Below, piece after piece: positions 11,910 to 21,903 of a stretch of 64,000 nt of DNA. Below the pieces are notes generated by a model. That model was given only the letters and a program-made list of their open reading frames with translations, ran no database searches and was not told the origin of the DNA. Position numbers and translations under genes: made by a program. Location of the stretch: the NCBI GenBank assembly GCA_964035795.1, contig OZ038321.1:4097863-4161862 (forward strand), written 5' to 3'. The stretch's first letter is position 1; each line of letters opens with the position of its first letter. This DNA comes from Pterobdella sp. o SKG-2022. Lineage: Eukaryota > Annelida > Clitellata > Hirudinida > Piscicolidae.

Positions 11910-13165
11910 TGTATTTGTAGGGCGCGCAGTTTGCAAACTAGGTTTGCTGCAGAGGCGCTGTTCTAATCAGAAGGGCTATGAGAAAGAAATTTGGCTATAA
12001 AGATGCGTTTTTAAACGCTTGCGAAAAATTTTAAGAGAAGGTGAAAGACGGACATTAAGTGGAAGAGAGTTCCATAAGTGAGGGGCGATATGCGAGAAGG
12101 AGCGATGTAAGAAAGGTTTAGAAGAGACAGGCTGATGTAGGCATAAACCAGAGTTGGAAGACCTGAGAGACTCAGAAGTCTGTCTGATGGAAAGACGGTC
12201 ATATAAATAAGCCGGCTGATTAAAATATAAGATGTTAGCCGTGAGCCATAGCAACTTGAACTGGGCTCTTAGTACGACCGGCAGCCAATGGAGGCGATCG
12301 AGACAGGTGTGAGATGAAGAATAGTAGTCGGCTTGAAGAGCGGTTTTAGCAGCGCGATTTTGGAGAGATTGCAACTTAGAAATAAGACAGTTCGGGAGTC
12401 GACAAAGAAGAGAGTTACAGTAATCAATCCTTGAAAGAACTAAAGAGATGATCAGAGCAACGGCAGTGTCAAAGGGTAGGAACTTGCGTGCCTGTCTGAT
12501 CGCATGGAGATGAAAGTTGGATGATTGTATGATCTGAGAGACAAAGTGTGTAAAGTTGAGTCTAGAATCAAGAGTTACACCTAGTATCTTCAGTTTGGAC
12601 GTTACGGAAAGAGTAGTGCCGTCAAAGATTACTTCAGTGGGAAGATTGGATTTGGAAAGGAGTATGGGACTGCCGACAAACATCACTTCGCTTTTGTTAG
12701 GATTCAACATGAGGTGATTGTTAGAAAACCAAAGATTGAGCTCAGTGATGCATTCAGATATCTTAGTGAGGCTGGGATGAGGATCAAGGTAAGAAGCGCC
12801 TGTAAAGAGGGTAATATCATCAGCAAACTGATGATATAGAACGTCGTGCTTCTGTATGATCTCGCTAATAGGAGAAGTATAAAGAGAAAAGAGTATGGGC
12901 CCAAGAACAGAACCTTGAGGAACACCAAAACGAAGGGAGACAGGGGTAGAAGAAGAGCAGCTTATCTTAACAAATTGCTTGCGTTCGGAAGGATAGGACT
13001 GAAACCAGGATAAGGCAATGCCAGAAATGTGAAAGTAGACTTCAAGGATATGCAGCATATTTGGATGATTAATGGTGTCAAAAGCTGCTGAAATATCTAA
13101 AGACACTAAGACGGCCGCAGACCCGGTAGCACAGATATTGCGGAGGCTGTCAGTGATGTACAAAA
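11873..13165 (-). mobile_element. 5'-truncated L2-like LINE with 3' UTR and (ATT)n tail
   Basis: The whole insertion as read on the minus strand: reverse transcriptase ORF, a short 3' UTR containing the palindrome GCAAACCTAGTTTGC, then TACAAATACAAATAATAAT and a pure AAT-type tail (ATT on the plus strand, 11873-11911). It starts abruptly inside the reverse transcriptase domain, typical of incomplete target-primed reverse transcription. It interrupts the first unit of an older local 221-bp duplication. Confidence 0.85.
11976..13163 (-). CDS. Reverse transcriptase of an L2/CR1-like LINE (5' truncated)
   Basis: 395 codons without a stop. Reverse transcriptase palm motifs are in order: VLVSLDISAAFDTINH (motif A aspartate), LRFGVPQGSVLGPILFSLYT (motif B), HQFADDITLF (catalytic FADD box), LKILGVTLDS (motif D/E). 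After these come the thumb and C-terminal part, with LSRIDYCNSLL, LHWLPVVLRAQFKLL and HIAPHLWNSLP, the usual L2/CR1/Rex-type ending. The product would copy element RNA at the target site. The annotated ATG is only the first Met of the truncated frame. The endonuclease is missing, so the copy cannot move on its own. The lack of stops implies a fairly young insertion. A decayed relative lies at 50496-51542. Confidence 0.85.
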   Translation of the reverse strand: MYITDSLRNICATGSAAVLVSLDISAAFDTINHPNMLHILEVYFHISGIALSWFQSYPSERKQFVKISCSSSTPVSLRFGVPQGSVLGPILFSLYTSPISEIIQKHDVLYHQFADDITLFTGASYLDPHPSLTKISECITELNLWFSNNHLMLNPNKSEVMFVGSPILLSKSNLPTEVIFDGTTLSVTSKLKILGVTLDSRLNFTHFVSQIIQSSNFHLHAIRQARKFLPFDTAVALIISLVLSRIDYCNSLLCRLPNCLISKLQSLQNRAAKTALQADYYSSSHTCLDRLHWLPVVLRAQFKLLWLTANILYFNQPAYLYDRLSIRQTSESLRSSNSGLCLHQPVSSKPFLHRSFSHIAPHLWNSLPLNVRLSPSLKIFRKRLKTHLYSQISFS

Positions 13166-14777
13166 AAAGATAAAAAAAGAGAGCTGAAAAAGCAAAAACA
13201 AATGAAAAATAATATAGGAAAATTAAACTAATTTTCTTGAAAAAATTTTTGAGTATTTTATATAAAGTTTTATAGATTGAAATCGTAGTTATTTTTTCAT
13301 ATATTCAGTGTTTTTTTAACTTAAATATAAAAAGATTTTCCAAAAACTTTTTTTTTAAGGATTAGGAAAATAACTAAAATATTCTTACGAGATGAAAAAA
13401 AAAGCTGAAAAAGCAAAAACAAATCAAAAGTAAAATTGGAAAATTAAACTAATTTGTCTGGAACATTTTTGAGTATTTCATATAAAGTTTCGTAGATTGA
13501 ATTTGTAGTTTTTTTTATATATTCAGTGTTTTTTAACTTGAATATAGCACTACGGGATGCTGAAATGAAAACTGTGAGGTTTTTTACATATACTTAAAGG
13601 ACGTAAAAACAGTAAAAAAAGTTTATAGTTGACAAACTGAATTTGGAAACAGATTTATTAAAAATTGTAACATACCTATATTCATGAAGTTCATACATTT
13701 TCAATTTTACTGCTAGCCATAAAATTTTTTACAAATTTCAAGTGAAAACAAAAAAATTGACTTAAACACAACACAAATTTAAAAAAAAATAAAAGTCAGA
13801 ATTTAAAAAAAAATCTTTAACAAATCAAGATAAAAAGCTAAAAGAGTTTCACAAGTGAACTAGCTGGAAGAGATAACATGGATTATGATTGAAGATTTGT
13901 TTCGTTGTGTTTTACTTTTTGCTACAAATAGTACATCAAAAGCTCAAGGTTTGTATGAGTTTTCATGAAAAGTATATTTGAAATTCGTACATTTCTGTTT
14001 TTGCATTTCATTAAAATTTATATTTCCATAAGGTAAAAAAACCTTTTTTTTTATTTAAAAATTCATTGTTTTTCATACAAGGTGAAACAACCTGTCTCTT
14101 TTTTGGAATAAATTCATTGTTTTATTAATTTTAAAAAATATTTCTAAAAACTTTCCCAAATTCATCTGTGGCACTTTTTCCACTCAATCAGCTTTCATCA
14201 TCTCCCATAGAAGCTTTCCTCAAATTTGAAAGACCGCTCATATTAAAACCTCCTTATTCATGTTTGATCACGCTTCAAGCAATTTTGAAACATAATTTTG
14301 CTGGCTAATAGTATGTTATTTAGACTAGGCGATAATGATGTTTAAAAAGGCTTTATCATTGTTTCACAACTTTTGACGAAAAATTGTGTTCTATATAGAT
14401 AAAAAAAAAATCAAAAAAGCTTTTCAATAGTTATTTAACAGTTTTATTGGGAAATTTAGTTTTAAAACTAATAAGAAACTATTTAATTTTGTCAAAAATT
14501 TAAGAATTTGACGTTAATCCGGTGTTTGTTAAAAAAATTTGATTCATAGTTAATCAGAAGACAACTTTATACTTCAATTTTTTAAGAAAAAAATTTTCAA
14601 CTTTTGAATTTAACGATCCAAAAATTGAAAAACTCAAACTTTACAGTTAGAAAGTTCGAATTAAAAAATAAAAAAAAATCGTTTTTTTATAACTTACGGT
14701 AAAAATTCAAACTAAATTAAATAAGACAAAAAGACAAACAATTTTTTTGAAAGTTTAAATGTCTATCGATCACTCAC

Positions 14778-14801
14778 TGCTGTAATGATCTGTCTGACAA
14801 C
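14778..14801 (-). CDS. Putative 24-nt micro-exon
   Basis: On the minus strand the acceptor ttcattatattcag and the consensus donor GTGAGT enclose 24 bases reading VVRQIITA in phase 0. The length is a multiple of three, so including or skipping the exon keeps frame. It would join in phase to the terminal exon at 8764-8853. Confidence 0.35.
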
Positions 14802-15181
14802 CTGAATATAATGAAAAAAAAAAAAGATATAATAATGGAAGCTTTGAAAATTTTAAAAAAGTTGAAAAAAATTCGTTTTCTTAAATAGACCATAAAACAA
14901 AAAGTAAGTATAAGAATAAAAATTTAAAATAAAAGTTTACTAGAAAGGTGAAACTTCGAAAAGCGTATTTAGCTAAAAAAATTCAGTTTTAATACTATAC
15001 AGTTTAATCTATAGAATAAATTTAGTTTGAAAAGAAAGCAAATGCTTTGATGGGAAGGCTAGTTTGAAGATCGAAAATCTCTTAACGAAACTCGTTGTGT
15101 TACAAAACTTCGATTAAATATGGAACAAAAAATATGATAAAAACAATATTATATAAAATTCATCATAAAATGCTTGAAGTA

Positions 15182-15331
15182 TCAATCTACAAGCAATGAA
15201 ACGTAGAGAAGTAGTAACAACATTGCATAATCTATCCATACCCTTTGCCCTCTGTTTTCCATGTTCTCTGGTATAGTGATAGACCAAGGTTGGTTGAGGG
15301 TTTGAGGGATCACAGCTGCTTGTTGGCTCAT
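15182..15331 (-). CDS. Small ORF or exon with hydrophobic tail
   Basis: A GC-richer island with two readings. As a free ORF it encodes 49 residues starting MSQQAAVIPQTLNQPWSI and ending in YAMLLLLLYVSLLVD, a plausible C-terminal membrane anchor. As an exon of the minus-strand micro-exon gene, bases 15242-15315 (acceptor ...aacaagcag, donor AGG|GTATGG) or 15242-15350 (acceptor caatttcacag) would be used in the same frame, excluding the hydrophobic tail. Retention of the donor would then create the membrane-anchored form. No homologue recognised. Confidence 0.35.
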   Translation of the reverse strand: MSQQAAVIPQTLNQPWSITIPENMENRGQRVWIDYAMLLLLLYVSLLVD

Positions 15332-16206
15332 GCAAGAACTTTTCGATTCACTGTGAAATTGTTTTCGTGGTCTCGTTTGAAAAAATGGTTTAAATCATTT
15401 TTTGTTTGTAATGTGATATAATACAGATTTTTTTTTTGATATAATAAAAAAAATGTAAGAAACAGAATTTGGAACTGGGAACAAGAAATTGAAAACAAAA
15501 TCTAATGACTTGAAACTTGGTGTAAAATAAAATCAAAATCAAAATTATTTTTCCATGAAATTTGAGTATTTTCCACCTTTAATATTTAATTTTAATTCAA
15601 ATTAACATCTGTGAGTTTTATTGCAGAGTTTTATTTGGAATCTCTTTTTATTCACATTTTATTGAAATCTTTTCAAGCTTTTTTTTCGTTTTAGTTATGT
15701 TTATATTTTTTTAAAAAAATCAAAAATCAGCTTTCATTTTTTTGAAAATAAATAAAGTTTAAATATTAACACGATTTCATTTTTTTGCCTCATTTCAAAA
15801 TCATTAAACAATTGCGTGTTTTTGCAATGAAGTCTTAAACTTACTATGAAACGGAAGGTATTTCAAATTTAATAGATACTATTTAGTTTTCCACTATGAT
15901 GTCTACTTAATAATTAAAATTCTCTCACTCGACATCATACCAACATTTCTTCTGAAACGTTTCTCAACAATTCTTTCTCCAATATTTGCTAAACCGGCAA
16001 ACCTTTCTTTCTCTCAAAGCATTTTTCTTCTAATTTCAAAACTGCCCAATTAAGCCAACTTTTAAAATAACTCAACCTTGATAAATCTAATTTTCCCATT
16101 CATAAACCGGTATCCAATCTAAAAACACTATTTAAAATGTGAAGCATGAAAACAATATTTGAAATTTTTTTATAGCAGCATCTCTCTGCTGTATTTCCTT
16201 GGACTA

Positions 16207-16283
16207 CACAAGCGCCTCTGCAGCAAACCTAGTTTTCAAACTGCCCGCTTTACAAATGACTACTACTAATAATAATAATATAT
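16207..16283 (+). mobile_element. Solo 3' end of the L2-like LINE
   Basis: The sequence agcgcctctgcagcaaacct, then agttttcaaactgcccgc, tacaaatgactactac and a (taa)n tail match the 3' UTR of the LINE at 11873-13165. Only the last ~75 bp were copied. Confidence 0.75.
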
Positions 16284-16517
16284 CTATGCGCCTTTGATAC
16301 ATGCTCTTTTTATGTGAAAAGTGCGTTATATACAAGTAAATAGATGCATAAGTAGATAATTTTTATATAATAATAAAATCAAACAAAGGTTTATTTAACA
16401 AAAAGGCTTTCGTGTACCGAGCTTATGTTATCATTCGACCAGGTAAGCTCTGCTTGTGAGAAACTTCATTTTTGAAAAAACTTTTGTGTTTTCGTTTATT
16501 ATATTTGAAATGTAATT

Positions 16518-16679
16518 AGTCGACCCCTATAGATCAATGTTGAGAATTAGACTAATATCTAAAGTTACCGGGTTCGATCGCGTGTGGGCCGACAATTAGC
16601 ACCTGTTCCACAGCATTCACTACATTAAATTTGTAGCAAGCGTTTTGATCTATAAGGAAAAGCTCTTTATAAATACCGC
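16518..16679 (+). mobile_element. tRNA-derived SINE, copy 2
   Basis: The head starts gtcgacccctatagatcaat, includes B box GGTTCGATCGC (16570-16580) and closes with gtgggccgaca, pairing with the 5' gtcg(a/g)ccc as an acceptor-like stem. The body is attagcacctgttccacag, then ctacattaaatttgtagcaa, ending in ttttgatctataaggaaaag and accgcattacat. Confidence 0.8.
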
Positions 16680-17557
16680 ATTACATGTAAAATTCATTTC
16701 ACTACAAAAATTTTCTTTTAATAATTTGAATGTTAAAAAGAGATATACGATTTTTATTGCTTTTTACTTAGTCTGTTCTTTTCTTGATAAATTCAAAAAA
16801 AAATGCATTTATTCTAGCAGCTCAAATTATTATGCATGTTAGAGTAATAACTGTCATTTAAAAGCAAATATTTTCTCATTTTTTTATATTTCAAATGAGC
16901 GTGTCGAGTTTTTTTGAAGTCAAAACAGTTAATCAAAATTTTTTTTTTGTTAAACCAGTTCAAAAAAAACTTTGGAATTTTTTTTTAATTTCAAATATAA
17001 TTAGTGGATATAAAAAGCTCTCAAGTTGAAACTCAAAACTTTGGAAAGTAAAGATGAATGCGAAAATTTAATTTCAAGTTGTTTAAATGTTTTACATTAT
17101 TGGCTGTTTTGTTCGAAAAAAAAACTTTCTTAAATTATTTGAAATAAAAACACAAAAAATGATCAATTTACTGAATGAACTCAAAAGTATGACTCTTAGT
17201 ATTGTTAGGCTGAAGATGAGTAGTTTTAGCGGTATAACCATTATTGTAGAAATCATGCGATACTTTAAAATACTTGAATTGAAATGAATATTATTTTTCT
17301 TAGTTAAAGAGATAGGTGTTGTATATTAAACATCCTTAGATTTCATGTTTAAAATGAGTTTCTCAGTTATTTCTTAAAGAGTTTTGTAGTATATATTTTT
17401 TAAGGATGTTTTTGTTTTTTTTTATGAAAAACACCAGACTAAGCTGGCGTGCTTTTGTATAGCTAACATTAAATATTTGAATAATTTCAAAATAGAAAAC
17501 AGGAAACATTTTTCATTCTAACTTTTCAAACTAGCTAGCATACAGTTGAATACTTAC

Positions 17558-17593
17558 TGTGAGAAGTTTGATGTTATAAAGAAGGGTCTAAGA
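17558..17593 (-). CDS. Possible alternative 36-nt micro-exon
   Basis: The minus-strand acceptor ccataatctctcag and perfect donor GTAAGT bound 36 bases. Entered in phase 2 they read LRPFFITSNFS and leave in phase 2. That fits the end of the first exon (20408-20448) and the longer form of the 15242-15350 exon, but not the 19497-19518 exon, so it would be an alternative route. Short length makes chance plausible. Confidence 0.2.
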
Positions 17594-18367
17594 CTGAGAG
17601 ATTATGGTATGAAAGGGATTATGGAAATCAGGAAAGACTTGATGGAAGATTAAAAACAAAGGTTGAGTGGAAGAAGACGTTTTAAATAAATTGTGTAAAA
17701 AAGATTCGAGGTGAAAGAAAAAAAACATCAGATTAAGTTGAAAAAGGCTGAAAAAATTTATAGTTATTTCTGGAACATAAGAATATATTTTAAGTTATAT
17801 AAAATGACATACAAACAATTTAGTGTTCTATGCACTACAATTTTTTGAAACACACTTATCTTAAATGAAGTCATTGAAAAAAACGATACATATTGAAAAT
17901 GAATCTATTTTTGAGATATCTTATGTATCTTTTGAATGGAAAGATTTTGAAGTTATCTTTAAATAAATAAAAAGCAGTTCGTAATAGAATAATATTTCGA
18001 AATAATTTTCATTGAGGGTCACGAGAGGAAAAAAACAGTTTCATTATTAATTGAGTTTCTGTTAAAAAAAAACCTGTTATTTTCTGAAAATTTTGATTAA
18101 TTTCATACAAAATTCTGATAAAAATTTTTCAATTCACTTTTGAAACTTTTTATATAAAATTTCTTTTTTGTTCTGTTTTAATAAAAATCTGAAAAAAAAA
18201 CTGCATTAGTTTTTCCACAAATTTAAAATGAGTAGAAAAATTACTGTTAACTAAACAGTCTTGTTTTAGAAGTAAAAAAACTTTTAATTAAAAGTGCAGC
18301 ATTATCGAGTACGCACGTTTTTTTTTGTTTAATTATTTCTATATTTTTTCATTTCAATTAAAAACTA

Positions 18368-18415
18368 GAGCCCCAGTCAGACAACCTAATGATCGACTCA
18401 CTACTTATCTCTATC
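18368..18415 (-). repeat. Partial copy of the GGTTGCGCAAT repeat family
   Basis: The minus strand reads gtgagtcgatcattaggttg, then actggggct, matching the first half of the fuller copies at 19632 and 41820. The second half is absent. Confidence 0.35.
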
Positions 18416-19496
18416 ATATTAGTACATTTTGATTGTTTTTTCAGCATTCAACTCTCAACTTGAATTGTTTGAATTTTTGGATGAAATTCTAATTTTTGTT
18501 CAAAAATGATTAGGAAGATTCCATCAAATAAATTAAATTTTATTAGCATGCATTCTACATAGGAATTTTGATTGATGCCGAAGTTAGAACTTCATATAAA
18601 ATTGATGATATGGGATGCATTTAGCTAGAAATGCTTAAAAACACCGTTTTAGATTGAGATTTTCAATTTATTATAAATAAGAATTACTTTCAATTGCATT
18701 TAATAAAATGGATTATTTTTTAATTTGTTTTTAATGTAAAAAGGTTTATTTTTTGATTTCGAAACAATTCATGATATTATTTAGGCAAAGTTTATTTTGG
18801 TGACAAACATTACATTTTAAATGAAAGATGGGAAATTTTTCTAAACGCATTTATGAATTTTGAAAATTTTATTTCAGTTGTTAAATAATAAACTCTGTGA
18901 ACAATTTTGGAAATTAATTTTTTCAATTTTTTGTATATTTATTTTAAAACATTATTCTGTTCTTTGAACAGAAAATTGATATCTGAAATCTCAACAAAAT
19001 ACCAACTTCTTAGTTTTTGAAATACAAATATTATTACCTACTTAACTAAAATTCAAACTTCTCATAAAAATAATTAAGATTCACTCTGTTTTTTTATTGC
19101 TACAAAACTTTTTGTAAAACTATTTCACATTTTAAAAAATATTTGTCCAGTTATTTTTCTTAAAAAAACATTATTTTGTTGCATTAATTTGAAAATATAT
19201 GAAAAAAATTCAAATTTGAAGTTTAAAAAAAGCAAACAATTTAAAAATTCACAAAAATGAAATATGTCATATCTAGTTTGAGTTGATTTTTCAAAAAAAA
19301 GTTTTTCCCATCAAAAATAGAACATGACATTCGAATGAAAATTCATGAACAACAATTTTACTACATTGATTTATAAGTTTGATGAAAAAAGATTTATTTT
19401 TCAATAATGATTTTAACTACAATGAAAAAACAGCATTACTAATCCATTAGTAACCTTAAGCTTTGAAAAATGATAACAATAATAAAACCTACTTAC

Positions 19497-19518
19497 CTAC
19501 GCCAAGCTCCAGCCTAGA
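19497..19518 (-). CDS. Putative 22-nt micro-exon
   Basis: The minus-strand acceptor tggtgtttttcag and perfect donor AG|GTAAGT flank 22 bases. Frame 0 reads SRLELGV plus one base, the only entry phase without a stop. A nested donor 4 nt earlier (GTAGGT) would give an 18-nt frame-neutral version. It follows in phase from the exon at 20205-20241. Confidence 0.35.
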
Positions 19519-19631
19519 CTGAAAAACACCATAATATTTTTATCAAAAAAAAGTAAAAAATTGAAAAAAAAGTTTTGACTAATTTTAATTGTACAATGAA
19601 ATTTAATATAAATTGAGGATCATATATTAGT

Positions 19632-19721
19632 ATGTAAGTAAATCGATTATAAGATCGCCTCTAACTGGCGTTTTGGTTGCGCAATAAATTTCACAGAGTG
19701 CTATTCCATGTGAACCGTATA
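19632..19721 (+). repeat. GGTTGCGCAAT repeat family, copy (+)
   Basis: Reads gtaagtaaatcgattataag, atcgcctctaactggcgtt, ttggttgcgcaat, then ttcacagagtgctattcc and atgtgaaccgtat. The same ordered blocks recur at 27783, 41820, 61487 and 63178. Origin unknown. Confidence 0.65.
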
Positions 19722-20204
19722 TTTTCTGTAGCTGCGAATATTAAATTACCATTGGAATTTTTGATGTGATATCAAGTCAAATCTAACCATTTTTTGAACT
19801 GTCAGTTTATATTGCCAAAGGAATAAAAAGTGTATGTTTTGGAAGATCAGTTAAAGAAATAGTTGAGTATTTGTGAAAAAACGTTAGTTTGTTATTTTTT
19901 ACTTGATGTTTTTTATTGCTTTTTTTATTCAAAAGTGGAGAACACTTGCAAAAAAAATGAAAATGATAACGATAATAATGATTAATTGTAGATAGTCAAA
20001 CAAAATTAAAAAATTGAATATATTTGAGCGAAAAAGATGATGTTACATGTTTAATTTAAGGAAAATTTTTTTGAGAAAAAAATTTGAGAATTATTTTTTG
20101 TTATTTTTGAAATAAAGTTTTTTCGAGTGAGAAATTTAGCCTGTTATCAGTTTTTGGAGTGAATTCCATAATTTGATATATACTAACACCACTATCATCC
20201 TTAC

Positions 20205-20241
20205 TAGCTCAACGTTTTGTGTCTCATCGCGTGAGGTTAGA
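20205..20241 (-). CDS. Putative 37-nt micro-exon
   Basis: Minus-strand acceptor ttgcttttttcag and donor GTAAGG. Entered in phase 2, as supplied by the proposed first exon, it reads LTSRDETQNVEL and exits in phase 0. Confidence 0.35.
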
Positions 20242-20407
20242 CTGAAAAAAGCAATAATTGTATGATTATTCTTATTATCATTATAATTATTATACTAGAA
20301 ATAAAAATATTTTTAAAAACTATCTCACAATAGAACTATCAATGAAACTCAAAAAAATGCAATTATCTTAAATTACAAATTAGTTTAAGTTACAAGAAAA
20401 ATTTTAC

Positions 20408-20448
20408 TTCAAAAAATTCAAAAAACAAATTTTAAATGACAGTCGCAT
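20408..20448 (-). CDS. Putative first coding exon of the micro-exon gene
   Basis: An ATG at 20448 on the minus strand opens MRLSFKICFLNFL, a short basic-then-hydrophobic start that could be a weak signal sequence, ending at donor GAA|GTAAAA in phase 2. The next exon (20205-20241) accepts exactly that phase. A TATA-like TGTATTTATACG lies about 55-65 bases upstream. Evidence is positional and phase-based only. Confidence 0.3.
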
Positions 20449-20500
20449 CAAATATATCTCTGTAATTTTTTTTTTTCAGCTTGTTTGCTTCTATCTACCC

Positions 20501-20516
20501 CGTATAAATACACGCG
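20501..20516 (-). promoter_or_regulatory. Candidate core promoter (TATA-like) in a GC-richer island
   Basis: The sequence cgtataaatacacgcg stands in a small GC-richer island (20480-20545) within very AT-rich DNA. On the plus strand it is a better TATA box (TATAAATA) than on the minus strand (TATTTATA). The minus reading is favoured only by the candidate start codon 55-65 bases away. Confidence 0.25.
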
Positions 20517-21536
20517 TAGTGAAGACTTCAACCAATTCTACTCCAATTTTTCGTGTTTTTAGAATATTTTTGGAGTTCTGCTTGAGTTTTCTTCTGTTTT
20601 TGTTCATATTTATTGTTTTCATTTAAATACAAGTTTGATGTTTTTCTTCAAAACTAACTGAAAGTTTACTTTGAAAATATTTTTGAGTTTTGCAAAATTA
20701 TATGAACTAGGAAACGTGAGTTTTTTTCAATGTTTTTTAATTTTTGTTTATTTTATAACCTCAAAACAATAAAACTTCAATAACTTCCAACTTTTATTCA
20801 ATAAAAAATTTTTCTATTTTATTCTAAAAAAACATTTAACTCAACTAATTGAAAGCTTACTCAACCAATCCTTTTACCAACAATTCTTAAATTGACTTCC
20901 AAGTTATAAAAATCGCAGTAGTTTTAATAATCAAGATTTTAAAATTTTTTTTGCTGGTACAAGGTGTGAAATTGCTATATGTCCACCCATGATTGATTTA
21001 ATTTTTTGCTGGACTTTTAGTTTGTTTTGATTCAATGTTTATGAGTGATCACATGAAACAATGATAATATTTAGGTGTTTATTTTTTATGCTGTTTGTTC
21101 TTCTTGCTCTAGAATTAAAGCATTTTCATCAATAAAATAGAATGAAATTAAATGATTTATATTCATAATAGTTTGTTGAATCATTGTTTTTTCGTTTTTA
21201 TTGATTAATAAAAGATTTCCAGCAAGAACAATTTTACTAAAGCTTTAAAGCTACGCATAACTACACAAAAAGATCAGGAAATATTTAATAAAGTTGAAAC
21301 AAGAAACAATGAAAATGAACTAATTATTTAGATCCAAAAATATTTAATCCAAAACCTAAGAAAATTTAAAGATAAAAGATGCAAAATGCCCAGAAGATTT
21401 ATTACAAGTATGTTGAAGGAATGTGTGAGCTTAGTTTGATTAAATGGAGTTCTTTTATATTTAAAAATTAAATCTTTGGATTTGTTTGAACGTTCCAATT
21501 ATAAAATAATATTGATAGCAATGGTTTTTATCCATT

Positions 21537-21746
21537 ATGAATGAGGATCAGTTACTGAGTGAAAAGTTATTTGAAAAGTCTATATGTATTTGTTTAGAAC
21601 AAAACAGTTTTTATTATCTTATTCATCAATTTTATACCGAAACTTTTTGTTATTCCATTGTATTCTCAACATTAACTATGAAAGAATTCATTGAAGTGAG
21701 TCAAGTTCAAAAATTCGAACAAATTTTATCAAAATTTTTGGTTTAG
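21537..21746 (+). CDS. Small ORF, 69 aa, unknown
   Basis: ATG-initiated frame (MNEDQLLSEKLFEKSICICL...FEQILSKFLV) with a balanced amino-acid mix for such AT-rich DNA. No signal peptide, motif or partner exon is seen, and chance cannot be excluded. It lies just upstream of the TA hairpin and RTE element. Confidence 0.15.
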   Translation: MNEDQLLSEKLFEKSICICLEQNSFYYLIHQFYTETFCYSIVFSTLTMKEFIEVSQVQKFEQILSKFLV

Positions 21747-21782
21747 CCAAAAAAAAGTTAAGCTAATATATACATATAATAA

Positions 21783-21829
21783 TATTAAAAAGTTAAACTA
21801 ATATATATATATATATATATTAGTTTAAC

Positions 21830-21898
<69 letters not shown>
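21783..21898. repeat. (TA)n tract with hairpin
   Basis: The sequence aatattaaaaagttaaacta, (ta)n and its reverse complement tagtttaactttttaatat form a hairpin, followed by about 60 bases of pure (ta)n ending where the RTE fragment starts. Confidence 0.85.

Positions 21899-21903
<5 letters not shown>

Larger units (their letters stand above)
11800..13550. repeat. Local tandem duplication, unit about 221 bp, split by the LINE
   Basis: Sequence 11811-11872 (gattttccgaaaaattc...ttcttacgagat) joined to 13181-13325 (agctgaaaaagcaaaaac... cagtgttttt) matches the uninterrupted 13333-13545. The marker agctgaaaaagc occurs at 13182 and 13403. The LINE interrupts the first unit after 'cttacgagat', so the duplicate preserves the empty-site sequence. 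Confidence 0.7.

Noticed and set aside
13851..13890. Minus-strand acceptor ttatctcttccag with a very short exon
   Set aside because: Donor GTGAAA after 11 nt only. Phase cannot be tested.
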